Source: Spirochaetae bacterium HGW-Spirochaetae-7
Lineage (GTDB): Bacteria; Spirochaetota; Spirochaetia; Treponematales; UBA12059
Direction of reading: 5' to 3'
Assembly (NCBI GenBank): GCA_002839245.1
Contig: PGXR01000123.1
Span: 1-9,399 of the forward strand
DNA length: 9,399 bases
Shown: piece by piece, positions 1 to 6,682 of the stretch
Numbering within the stretch: the stretch's first letter is position 1
Layout of the letters: each line of letters begins with the position of its first letter
The notes under the pieces: generated by a model
What the model saw: only the letters and a program-made list of their open reading frames with translations
The model's database searches: none
Told to the model about the DNA's origin: nothing
Program-made: the position numbers and the translations under genes

Positions 1-743
1 TCCGCGAAACCGCCTCGGTAGACTATTACGTCACCTTCGACTCCTTCGCCGTAGGCGCCGCATGGGGCGACTATCTCGTGAAGAACGCTTCCGGCAAGGG
101 CAACAACCTGTACCTGTACGCCGGCGCAGCCTCCGACAACAATGCCTTCATCTTCTTCGACGGCGCCTGGAGCGTACTGCAGCCCAAGATCGCCGACGGC
201 ACCTTCATCGTCCGCAACTCCACCGAAGCCGTAAAGCTTATGTCCAAGGCCAAGCTCAGCCGCGAGGAACTGGGCAAGATCATCGGCCAGGTCACCACCG
301 ACTGGAACTTCAGCGTGGCCAAGAACAAGGCCGAAGCCGATACGACCAAGGCCAAGAAGGCATTCAAGGGCACGGTATTCATCTGCGCTCCGAACGATGG
401 AACCGCCCGCGCCATAGCCGATGTCTATTCCGCCGACCGCGACGTGAAGAAGTTCTACATCACCGGACAGGACGCGGAAGTCGCCTCCGTCCAGTACATC
501 ATCAACGGCAAGCAGTCCATGACCGTGCTCAAGGATGTCCGCGTCCTGGTCAACGATGCCATCGCCGCGGCCGTCGCCTACCTCAAGGGCGGCACCCCGG
601 CCAAGACCACGTCCTACAACAACGGCAAGGTCGACGTTCCCGCCAAGCCGTCCGCCATCATAACGGTCACCAAGGAAAACGTGAAGGCGACCATAGTGGA
701 TTCCGGCTACTATCCTTCCAGCTATTTCTCCGGGCTGGAATGA
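1..743 (+). CDS. chvE: ChvE-type periplasmic monosaccharide-binding protein (5' partial)
   Basis: Substrate-binding component of a CUT2-type sugar ABC importer. It captures monosaccharides in the periplasm and delivers them to the membrane complex encoded downstream. The gene enters from the left edge; the first full codon is at position 3, giving 246 visible residues, so the signal peptide and N-lobe start are missing. Visible family marks are DYYVTFDSF near the start, the GAASDNNAFIFFDGAW stretch, CAPNDGTARAIADV, the hinge/ligand motif TGQDAEVASV, and a C-terminal VTKENVKATIVDSGYY. All closely match ChvE of Agrobacterium as I remember it. TGQDAE is typical of this group and contributes to the sugar site. 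The gene order binding protein - double ATPase - permease equals chvE-gguA-gguB. The exact sugar cannot be read from sequence; ChvE-like proteins bind several (galactose, glucose, arabinose, xylose). It ends with TGA at 741-743. Confidence 0.9.
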   Translation, partial: RETASVDYYVTFDSFAVGAAWGDYLVKNASGKGNNLYLYAGAASDNNAFIFFDGAWSVLQPKIADGTFIVRNSTEAVKLMSKAKLSREELGKIIGQVTTDWNFSVAKNKAEADTTKAKKAFKGTVFICAPNDGTARAIADVYSADRDVKKFYITGQDAEVASVQYIINGKQSMTVLKDVRVLVNDAIAAAVAYLKGGTPAKTTSYNNGKVDVPAKPSAIITVTKENVKATIVDSGYYPSSYFSGLE

Positions 744-770
744 TCATCAGCATAATAATTGATTAAAAAA

Positions 771-804
771 GGGGCGAGCGGTCAGGCCGCCCGCCCCGTC
801 TTTT
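771..804 (+). terminator. Intergenic hairpin with T-run between chvE and mmsA
   Basis: Arms at 771-781 (GGGGCGAGCGG) and 787-797 (CCGCCCGCCCC) form an 11-bp stem with one A/C mismatch and a 5-nt loop. GTCTTTT follows at 798-804 and a run of six A precedes. This fits an intrinsic terminator. It lies inside an apparent operon, 27 nt after the chvE stop, so it probably acts as a partial terminator or a 3' mRNA stabiliser. Either would let the binding protein be made in excess over the ATPase and permease. No clear promoter is visible between it and mmsA, which favours read-through. Confidence 0.75.
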
Positions 805-843
805 AGAACCTGGCACCAACGATCGAAAACGGAGGCCGGTACA

Positions 844-2364
844 ATGATCGCTCCCATTCTCGAGATGAGGAACATTACCAAAACCTTCCCCGGCGTGCGC
901 GCCTTGAGCGAGGTGAGCTTCAGCGTAGCGAAAGGGGAAATTCATTGCCTGGTCGGCGAGAACGGCGCCGGAAAGTCAACGCTGATGAAGGTGTTGAGCG
1001 GCGTCTATCCCCATGGCGACTATTCCGGGGACATTCTCCTTGAAGCACAGTCCCAGAAGTTCAGGAATATCGCGGACAGCGAACACGCCGGCATCGGCAT
1101 CATATATCAGGAGCTTGCGCTGGTCCCGGACATGACCGTTTACGACAACATCCTCCTCGGACACGAGCTGAAGTCCGGCCTGACGGTCAACCTCAACGAA
1201 ACGATCAAGCAGGCAACCGAGATGCTCGCGAAAGTACGTCTCCAGCTCAACCCGTCCACGAAGGTAAGGGACCTGGGCGTAGGCAAGCAGCAACTCGTCG
1301 AAATAGCCAAGGCTCTGTGCCGCGACATCAAGATACTGATTCTCGATGAACCGACAGCCGCCTTGAACGAGGATGATTGTGACAATCTCCTGGACATTCT
1401 CCGCGGCCTCAAGCGGGACGGCGTCACCAGCATCATGATCTCCCACAAGCTCAAGGAGGTCATCCACATAGCCGACACCGTAACCGTGCTGCGCGACGGA
1501 CAGACCGTGTGTACCCTTGACGCGTCGCGCGGAGAAGTATCCGAAGGGGTACTCATCAAGCACATGGTCGGCAGGGAGATAGACGACGTCTTTCCCAAGC
1601 GCAAAAAGAAAATTTCCGACGAGGTCGTCATGCAGGTCCGGGACTGGACCGTCTACTCGCACGGCCTCGGCAGGACGCTGCTTTCTGACGTCAACTTCGA
1701 TGTCCACAAGGGAGAGATCGTGGGATTCGCCGGCCTCATGGGATCCGGCCGCACGGAACTGGCTCACAGCCTCTTCGGCAACCCCGACGGCTACCGTCTC
1801 AACGGCGAGATCAAGATAGAAGGAAAGGTGTCGAAGTTCACCGAACCCCGCAACGCCATCGACGCCGGCATAGCCTACGCGAGCGAGGACCGCAAGAAAA
1901 ACGGCCTTATCCTGATCCAGGACGTCAAGCAGAACGTCACGCTGGCCAACCTCAAGGCCCTGGCGACCAGGGGCGTGGTAGACGCCAACGGCGAGGCCAA
2001 GGTTGCCGAGGAGTATCGAACGGCCCTCTCCATCAAGACGCCGAGCATCAACCAGAAGGTGCTCAACCTATCCGGTGGAAACCAGCAGAAGGTCTCGATT
2101 GCAAAGTGGCTTTTCGTCAAGCCGAAGCTGCTGATCCTGGACGAGCCTACGCGGGGCATCGACGTCGGCGCCAAGTACGAAATTTACACGCTCATGAACA
2201 AGCTAGTCGATCAGGGCATGAGCATCATCATGATATCAAGCGAGCTTCCCGAAATTCTCGGGATGAGCGACCGTATCTACATCGTTTCATCTGGCAGGAT
2301 AACCGGCGAGCTACCGATAGCGGAAGCCACGCAAGAAAAAATCATGCAGCTGGCCACGAGCTGA
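844..2364 (+). CDS. mmsA: Multiple-monosaccharide ABC transporter ATP-binding protein (GguA/MmsA)
   Basis: Cytoplasmic double ATPase (506 aa) that powers monosaccharide import with the permease encoded next. Both nucleotide-binding domains are visible. NBD1 has Walker A GENGAGKST (38-46), Q-loop Q89, a degenerate signature LGVGKQQ (144-150), Walker B ILILDEPT (164-171) and switch histidine H201. NBD2 has a degenerate Walker A GLMGSGRTE (297-305, Arg in place of the catalytic Lys), a good signature LSGGNQQK (409-416), Walker B LLILDEPTRGID (429-440) and Ser at the switch position (ISSELPE). This asymmetry is normal for the RbsA/MglA/XylG/GguA (CUT2) family and means that only one composite site is fully catalytic. 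Length is as expected. The ATG at 844 has GGAGG at 831-835, 8 nt upstream. The GguA assignment over XylG or MglA rests mainly on the flanking ChvE- and GguB-like genes. Confidence 0.93.
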   Translation: MIAPILEMRNITKTFPGVRALSEVSFSVAKGEIHCLVGENGAGKSTLMKVLSGVYPHGDYSGDILLEAQSQKFRNIADSEHAGIGIIYQELALVPDMTVYDNILLGHELKSGLTVNLNETIKQATEMLAKVRLQLNPSTKVRDLGVGKQQLVEIAKALCRDIKILILDEPTAALNEDDCDNLLDILRGLKRDGVTSIMISHKLKEVIHIADTVTVLRDGQTVCTLDASRGEVSEGVLIKHMVGREIDDVFPKRKKKISDEVVMQVRDWTVYSHGLGRTLLSDVNFDVHKGEIVGFAGLMGSGRTELAHSLFGNPDGYRLNGEIKIEGKVSKFTEPRNAIDAGIAYASEDRKKNGLILIQDVKQNVTLANLKALATRGVVDANGEAKVAEEYRTALSIKTPSINQKVLNLSGGNQQKVSIAKWLFVKPKLLILDEPTRGIDVGAKYEIYTLMNKLVDQGMSIIMISSELPEILGMSDRIYIVSSGRITGELPIAEATQEKIMQLATS

Positions 2365-2374
2365 GGAGGTCCAC

Positions 2375-3562
2375 GTGATACTCAAGGATTTTCGCGCCGT
2401 CATACGGAACAACATTCGGGAATACGGCATGTACATCGCGCTGGTGGTCATCATGGGGATCTTTACCATAGCCACAGACGGAGTGTTCATATCATCGCGC
2501 AACATCGCCAACCTCCTGAACCAGACGGGGTATATCGCCGTTCTCGCCATAGGCATGACCCTCGTGATAGTCATACGGCAGATTGACCTGTCCGTGGGCT
2601 TCCTCTCGGGCTTCCTCGGCGCACTGGCGGCGATAGCGATGACTTCATGGGGATTTCCGGCCTGGGCCGCCATACTGGCCGCGCTCGCCATGGGAACCCT
2701 GGCCGGCCTCCTGACGGGATTTTTCGTCGCGCAGGTAGGCATTCCCTCGTTCGTCGCGTCGCTGGCCGGATGGCTCATCTATCGCGGCGCCCTGCTCCTC
2801 GCGACGCTCAAGAAAGGGACCATCATCGTCCCGGACGATGCCTTCAACGCAATCGGGAACGGCTATATTCCCGACATTTTCCCGGCCGAGACGAGCTTCC
2901 TGCCCGAGCTGCACAAGTTGACGCTTCTGCTGGGACTCCTGGCCATAGTATGGTTCATTTTCCAGTCGCTGCGCGACAGGAAAAACCGCGTTGCCTATGG
3001 CTTCGAGGTGCTGCCGGCGGACATGTTCATTCTCAAGCTTGTGTTCATCTCCGTGATACTGAGCCTGATCACCTGGGTGGTCGCCGGATACAACGGGATG
3101 TCCTGGACCCTGGCCATAGTCCTCGTCGTAGTGCTCGCGTATCATTTCATAACGACCAAGACGGTCCTTGGGCGGCACATCTACGCGGTGGGAGGCAACC
3201 CCGAAGCCGCGGAACTGTCCGGCGTCAGCGTAAAGAAGATAACCTTCTGGGTATTCGGTTCCATGGGAATGCTGTGCGGCCTCTCCGGCATCCTGTTCAC
3301 CTCCCGCCTGCAGTCGGCCACGACTACGGCGGGCACCCTCTTCGAGCTGGACGCGATCGCCGCGGCGTACATCGGTGGCGTATCGGCCGCGGGCGGCATA
3401 GGCAAGGTGACGGGCTCCCTGATGGGTGCCATCGTCTACATGTCGCTGACGAGCGGCATGAACCTCCTCGGCACCGACATATCGCTGCAGTACATCATCC
3501 GCGGCGCCGTGCTCGTCGCGGCCGTGGTATTCGACGTGACCACCAGGAAAGCCAAGTCCTGA
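2375..3562 (+). CDS. mmsB: Multiple-monosaccharide ABC transporter permease (GguB/MmsB)
   Basis: Inner-membrane permease (395 aa) of the CUT2 sugar importer, in the BPD_transp_2 family. The GTG start at 2375 follows the mmsA stop by 10 nt. AGGAGGT at 2364-2370 overlaps that stop, so translation is probably coupled. About ten to twelve hydrophobic segments are seen, roughly at residues 18-35, 51-68, 72-90, 95-118, 124-142, 181-198, 219-238, 243-260, 291-310, 325-340, 345-362 and 373-388. Family motifs include IDLSVG (70-75), IPSFVASLAGW (123-133), the cytoplasmic coupling-loop motif GNPEAAELSGV (274-284) and DAIAAAYIGG (326-335). The insert GNGYIPDIFP (161-170) and the N-terminal REYGMYIAL are typical of GguB and of the longer XylH-type permeases rather than the ~320-aa RbsC type. 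XylH is the main alternative name. Confidence 0.92.
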   Translation: MILKDFRAVIRNNIREYGMYIALVVIMGIFTIATDGVFISSRNIANLLNQTGYIAVLAIGMTLVIVIRQIDLSVGFLSGFLGALAAIAMTSWGFPAWAAILAALAMGTLAGLLTGFFVAQVGIPSFVASLAGWLIYRGALLLATLKKGTIIVPDDAFNAIGNGYIPDIFPAETSFLPELHKLTLLLGLLAIVWFIFQSLRDRKNRVAYGFEVLPADMFILKLVFISVILSLITWVVAGYNGMSWTLAIVLVVVLAYHFITTKTVLGRHIYAVGGNPEAAELSGVSVKKITFWVFGSMGMLCGLSGILFTSRLQSATTTAGTLFELDAIAAAYIGGVSAAGGIGKVTGSLMGAIVYMSLTSGMNLLGTDISLQYIIRGAVLVAAVVFDVTTRKAKS

Positions 3563-3571
3563 GGGCGGCCG

Positions 3572-4282
3572 TCAGTCGGCGGCAAGCAGGGCCAGCTGGC
3601 TTTCGTCGAGGAAAGTCCATTTCCCGGGCGGCAGGCGAAGATCGTCTAGCCTGAGCCGCCCAATGGCAATCCGCTCCAGGGCCGCGCAATGGTTGCCTGC
3701 CGCGGCGAGCATACGCTTCACCTGGTGGTACTTGCCCTGCTCCAGGACTATCTCGAGCCGCCATTCATCCAGGGCTTCGCAGGTGACTGCCTGCAGCGGC
3801 GCCGGCTCGTCGACGAGCTGGACGCCAGCCTTCAGGGCCGCCACCAGCTCCGCCGTGACCGGCCGCGCCGTCGTCGCTCGGTATACCTTGGGCACGTGCC
3901 GCCTTGGCGACGACTGGGCGTGTATGAATGCGCCGTCGTCCGACAGCAAGAGCAAGCCGGTCGTGTCATGGTCGAGCCGCCCGACGGGTTGCAGGTTTCT
4001 CTCGGCGAACTGCTCCGGGAAGAGCGTAAGCACCGAAGGATGGTGGCTGGGCTTTCGCGAGCACTCGATGTCGCCCGGCTTGTTGAGCGCCAGGTACAAC
4101 TTCTCCCGGTACAGCCAGGTCTCGCCGTTCACGCCGAACTCCAGCCCGGCGGTATCGTAACCGCGGGTATAATCGGGAGCGCCCTGGCCGCCCACCTGGA
4201 CAAAGCCCCCGGATACGAGAGCCCGGCAACCCTTGCGGGAGCCGAAGCCTTGCGACTGCAATATCTTGTCGAGGGTCATCAT
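3572..4282 (-). CDS. rsuA: 16S rRNA pseudouridine synthase, RsuA family
   Basis: Pseudouridine synthase of the RsuA/RluB/E/F family (236 aa). RsuA isomerises U516 of 16S rRNA during small-subunit assembly. Domain order is an N-terminal S4-like RNA-binding region (about 1-60, TLDKILQSQGFGSRKGCRALV), then the synthase domain. The catalytic motif GRLDHDTTGLLLLSDDG starts at residue 101, with the presumed catalytic Asp at 104. LALNKPGDIECS (64-75), the dipeptide KVYRA (132-136) and GKYHQVKRMLAAAGNH (183-198) are typical of the family. The combination HPSVLTLF, KAGVQLVDEP and EQGKYHQVKRM resembles RsuA more than RluB/E/F; length (231 aa in E. coli, as I recall) agrees. The first two codons are both ATG (4282 and 4279). 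No Shine-Dalgarno precedes them; a TTGACA/TAAACT promoter ends 7 nt before the first ATG, so the mRNA may be leaderless. The gene is convergent with mmsB, leaving only 9 nt between the stops. Confidence 0.92.
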   Translation of the reverse strand: MMTLDKILQSQGFGSRKGCRALVSGGFVQVGGQGAPDYTRGYDTAGLEFGVNGETWLYREKLYLALNKPGDIECSRKPSHHPSVLTLFPEQFAERNLQPVGRLDHDTTGLLLLSDDGAFIHAQSSPRRHVPKVYRATTARPVTAELVAALKAGVQLVDEPAPLQAVTCEALDEWRLEIVLEQGKYHQVKRMLAAAGNHCAALERIAIGRLRLDDLRLPPGKWTFLDESQLALLAAD

Positions 4283-4289
4283 GGAGCCA

Positions 4290-4319
4290 AGTTTAGCCCG
4301 TCCGCGCCGGGCGTGTCAA
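4290..4319 (-). promoter_or_regulatory. Predicted sigma70-type promoter of rsuA
   Basis: On the minus strand the -35 is TTGACA (4319-4314, consensus), followed by an 18-nt spacer and the -10 TAAACT (4295-4290, 4 of 6). Transcription should begin about 7 nt further on, near 4283, which is at or one base before the rsuA ATG at 4282. This gives rsuA its own promoter and suggests a leaderless or 1-nt-leader transcript. Confidence 0.55.
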
Positions 4320-4351
4320 AAGCAGGACTGGTTCCAGGCCGAGCGGGAACC
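4318..4351 (-). terminator. Possible weak terminator after the cNMP-binding gene
   Basis: The inverted repeat GGTTCC (4330-4335) / GGAACC (4346-4351) gives a 6-bp stem with a 10-nt loop. On the minus strand it is followed after about 8 nt by TTTT (4321-4318). The T-run is short and distant and overlaps the rsuA -35, so termination of the receptor/cNMP transcript here is plausible but weak. It is the only hairpin of note in the 103-nt gap. Confidence 0.3.
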
Positions 4352-4385
4352 GTAGCCCGAGGGCCCGTCTCCGGAACGCCGGCTT

Positions 4386-4940
4386 TCAGTCTCCCATCAT
4401 GTCGGCCATGAGGCTGTCGACGTCTGCCTGGTCCATGTCGGCCTTGCGCTCGTAGGCCAGTTCCTGGTTGGCGGCCCGCAGCTTGCGCAGCAGGCTGTAG
4501 ATCACCACGAGGAGCAGCTTGTTGCCGCCGACAGGTTGGCTCCTGATAAAGGCGCTCAGGTCGCTCCGCTGCAGCCTGAGGAGGGTCACGTCCTGGGCTG
4601 CGCTGACCGAGGCGGTGCGCTTGACCTTGATGAACAATCCGGCTTCGCCGAAGACGTCGCCCGGTCCAAGCGTACACATGTAGACGTTCCTGAGGGCTCC
4701 GTCAAGGGTCGCCTCCTCGACGCTCACGTTGACCGTCCCCTGGAGGATGGCGAAAAACCAGGGACTGATCTCGTCTTCCTTGAGGATGGGCTCGTCGGCG
4801 TGGTAACTGAGGATGTCCGATTTCCCGAGGAGGATGTCGAGTTCGACAGGCGACAGGTATTTGAAGGTAGTAACCTCGGCAGCCCTGTGACGCCAGGCGG
4901 ACTTGTCGTTTATTTCCTGCATAGCCCGATAATATGCCAC
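4386..4940 (-). CDS. Cyclic nucleotide-binding domain protein without DNA-binding domain
   Basis: Small soluble protein (184 aa from the GTG at 4940) with one cNMP-binding domain of the CAP/PKA-R type at about residues 25-135. The phosphate-binding cassette is recognisable as GDVFGEAGLFIKVKRTASV (94-112). The glutamate that contacts the ribose (E99) and the arginine that contacts the cyclic phosphate (R108) are both kept and are 9 residues apart, as in protein kinase A regulatory subunits. Ligand binding is therefore plausible. After the domain come a helical stretch LLRKLRAANQELAYERKAD (150-168) and an acidic tail (DQADVDSLMADMMGD). No helix-turn-helix, kinase or cyclase is attached, so it is not a Crp/Fnr regulator. 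It follows the chemoreceptor gene by 9 nt on the same strand and is probably translated by coupling. Neither the GTG nor the ATG at 4922 (codon 7) has a Shine-Dalgarno, so the start is uncertain. Role unknown: perhaps a second-messenger sensor that modulates the receptor or motility. Confidence 0.85.
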   Translation of the reverse strand: MAYYRAMQEINDKSAWRHRAAEVTTFKYLSPVELDILLGKSDILSYHADEPILKEDEISPWFFAILQGTVNVSVEEATLDGALRNVYMCTLGPGDVFGEAGLFIKVKRTASVSAAQDVTLLRLQRSDLSAFIRSQPVGGNKLLLVVIYSLLRKLRAANQELAYERKADMDQADVDSLMADMMGD

Positions 4941-4949
4941 AGAACGGAG

Positions 4950-6614
4950 CTATTCAACGGCTTTGCCGCCGTCCGTGGAGAACTGCTGATTCTCCTGAAG
5001 GAGTTGGTTGATGGCCTGGTTCACCGCGCCGCTCTCGTCCTTCGCTGCCGCCGTGCGCCTGAGTATCTGTGCCGACCGCTCGTTGTATAGCTTGAGTCCG
5101 GAGATTCCCTCGGAGAGAAGACCCACGGTGGACTTGAGGGTGTCGAAGGTTTCGGCGAAGGAATCGGAAATGCGACGCTGGCGCTCGCCGCTTTCATTGA
5201 TGGTACCCGCGAGGTCTGCGATCGATCGAACTCCCTGGACGAGGGCCCTGTTGTCATCCAGGAAGTCATCCATCGTTCGAGCGATGTTCGAAATCAGCTC
5301 GTAGGCTTTCTGCGTCTCCTCCATCATCTGGTAGAGGGCCGAAGCTACCGACTGGATGCCATCGGCGCTGCCCTTTATCTCGCCGTTCATCGTCCGTACT
5401 ATTCCGGCAATTTCCTTGGTACGGCCGCCGGAGGAATCGGCGAGGTCGCGCACCGCCTCGGCTACCACCGCGAAGCCCGAGCCGGCGGAACCGGCGTGGG
5501 CGGCTTCGATGGCGGCGTTCATCGCGAGGAGGTTGGTCTGGCTGGAAATCTTGGCAAGGGTACCGACTATCTCAAGGGTCTTGCTCTGGTACTCAGCAAG
5601 CCCGTTCACGCTCTCGATGGTCTTGCCGAGGATGCCGCGCCCGCCTTCGGCCAGGCTGCTGAGCTTCTTCGTGATTTCGTCGGCTCGCCCGACATCGGAG
5701 CGTATCGACTCGACCGCCTTCACGATGCGGTCCTGCGAAGCCGAGTGCGCGTCCACCAGCGCTTTCTGCTGTATAGCAGAATCGCTGACCGCGTCCACCG
5801 ACGAGAGAAGGGCCGCGAGGTTTTCCTGTGCCGTGGCCGATGCGCTCCCGAGGGTTCCGGAAGCGAGGTACAGCTCGTCATTCTTGTGCATGTACGATGA
5901 CAATATCTCGCTTATGGCGTCGAAGGAGGAAGATATGGCTCCGTTGCTCAGGTCGGCTTCCTTCTTGAGTTCCCCGACCTTGGCCATCATCTGAGATACC
6001 GAGGCGAGCGCGTAGCGGCTCTTCTCCCACTCGCCCACGCTGATCTTGAGAAGGTTGTCCTGAAGTCGGGTCAGGTACAGCATTATCGAAGCGGCCACCG
6101 CGAAGGTGACGACGACTATTGCCCGCCTGCCCAGGGCGGCAGGATCCCCGCTCAGGGTCGTGCAGACGGTGATCGCGACGGCGAAAAACGCTCCCATCCC
6201 TCCGGCGAAAGTTGCGGACACCATGATGCCCGCCGGCATCATGATAATCAGCGACAGTCCGACGATAGAGGTCAGCACGACACCATAGTCCTGGTCCTTG
6301 CCGAGCGCGGGTTTTGCCAGGATGCCGATGAAGATAAGCGAGATGAAGACGAGAAGAATCGCGCTTCCCAGCCTGTCCTTGCCGTTGAGCACGAAGACCA
6401 TGCTTACGAGGATGAGCACGGCAATCGTCGATGCTCCGTAGCCGGCGACCTGATTGTGTATCACTAGAAAACTCAGCGGTATGAGCGCCAGAGCGGCCAC
6501 GCCTATCATTAGGAGGAAGATCAGGCTGACACGCTTGCGGCGAAGGTCGAAGTATTCCTCGACATGCAGACCGACCGGGCTCTTGCCGATAATACGCATG
6601 AATTCTTTGAACAT
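4950..6614 (-). CDS. Methyl-accepting chemotaxis protein, six-helix membrane type, HAMP-less
   Basis: Chemoreceptor (554 aa). The N-terminal 28 residues are cytoplasmic-looking (basic DLRRKR). About six hydrophobic helices follow (roughly 29-51, 58-77, 82-101, 110-131, 133-152, 164-181) with short loops and no periplasmic ligand domain. The cytoplasmic part (182-554) is long alpha-helical coiled coil. No HAMP domain is evident after the last helix. The signalling tip ISSQTNLLAMNAAIEAAHAG (356-375), then SAGSGFAVVAEAVRDLAD, is the conserved MCP signal that binds CheA/CheW. There is no C-terminal NWETF-like tether for CheR. Sensing is presumably through the membrane domain or an unidentified partner. 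A second in-frame ATG lies at 6599. The first ATG (6614) has no Shine-Dalgarno but sits 7 nt after a promoter-like -10. It is the first gene of a pair with the cNMP-binding protein. Confidence 0.92.
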   Translation of the reverse strand: MFKEFMRIIGKSPVGLHVEEYFDLRRKRVSLIFLLMIGVAALALIPLSFLVIHNQVAGYGASTIAVLILVSMVFVLNGKDRLGSAILLVFISLIFIGILAKPALGKDQDYGVVLTSIVGLSLIIMMPAGIMVSATFAGGMGAFFAVAITVCTTLSGDPAALGRRAIVVVTFAVAASIMLYLTRLQDNLLKISVGEWEKSRYALASVSQMMAKVGELKKEADLSNGAISSSFDAISEILSSYMHKNDELYLASGTLGSASATAQENLAALLSSVDAVSDSAIQQKALVDAHSASQDRIVKAVESIRSDVGRADEITKKLSSLAEGGRGILGKTIESVNGLAEYQSKTLEIVGTLAKISSQTNLLAMNAAIEAAHAGSAGSGFAVVAEAVRDLADSSGGRTKEIAGIVRTMNGEIKGSADGIQSVASALYQMMEETQKAYELISNIARTMDDFLDDNRALVQGVRSIADLAGTINESGERQRRISDSFAETFDTLKSTVGLLSEGISGLKLYNERSAQILRRTAAAKDESGAVNQAINQLLQENQQFSTDGGKAVE

Positions 6615-6620
6615 GCGGGA

Positions 6621-6649
6621 ATGTTAGCTCATGCCCGACTGTTTTGCAA
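6621..6649 (-). promoter_or_regulatory. Possible promoter of the chemoreceptor gene
   Basis: On the minus strand TTGCAA (6649-6644, 4 of 6) and TAACAT (6626-6621, 4 of 6) are separated by exactly 17 nt. The expected start of transcription (~6614) coincides with the A of the receptor ATG. I looked for a flagellar/chemotaxis sigma28 site (TAAA-N15-GCCGATAA) and did not find a good one here. Confidence 0.4.
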
Positions 6650-6670
6650 TTTATTTTTTATTGGTATATG
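6644..6670 (+). promoter_or_regulatory. Possible promoter of the ywbE-family gene, sharing the -35 with the divergent receptor gene
   Basis: TTGCAA (6644-6649) is its own reverse complement and could serve both directions. On the plus strand TATATG (6665-6670, 4 of 6) follows after a 15-nt, T-rich spacer, shorter than ideal. Transcription would start near 6677, only about 6 nt before the ATG at 6683. The stretch 6641-6670 is strikingly AT-rich against its surroundings, as expected for a divergent promoter region. Confidence 0.35.
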
Positions 6671-6682
6671 CTCCTGCCCACT

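Noticed and set aside
62..766. A 234-codon plus-strand frame overlapping the chvE fragment
   Set aside because: It is an Arg/Gln-rich shadow. The ChvE motifs are in the other frame, which is open from position 3.
1732..1761. Degenerate Walker A (Arg for Lys) in the second half of mmsA as a possible inactivating mutation
   Set aside because: This is the normal state of the second ATPase domain in RbsA/MglA/XylG/GguA proteins.
976..1767. A 263-codon minus-strand frame inside mmsA
   Set aside because: It is antisense to two well-conserved ATPase domains, with no start signal or recognisable product.
3568..3580. A small hairpin GCCG-TCAGT-CGGC as terminator between mmsB and rsuA
   Set aside because: It has only four base pairs and no T-run.
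2647..3654. A 335-codon plus-strand frame overlapping mmsB and running into rsuA
   Set aside because: It is a +1 shadow rich in Arg, Gly and His with no domain; the permease in the main frame is unmistakable.
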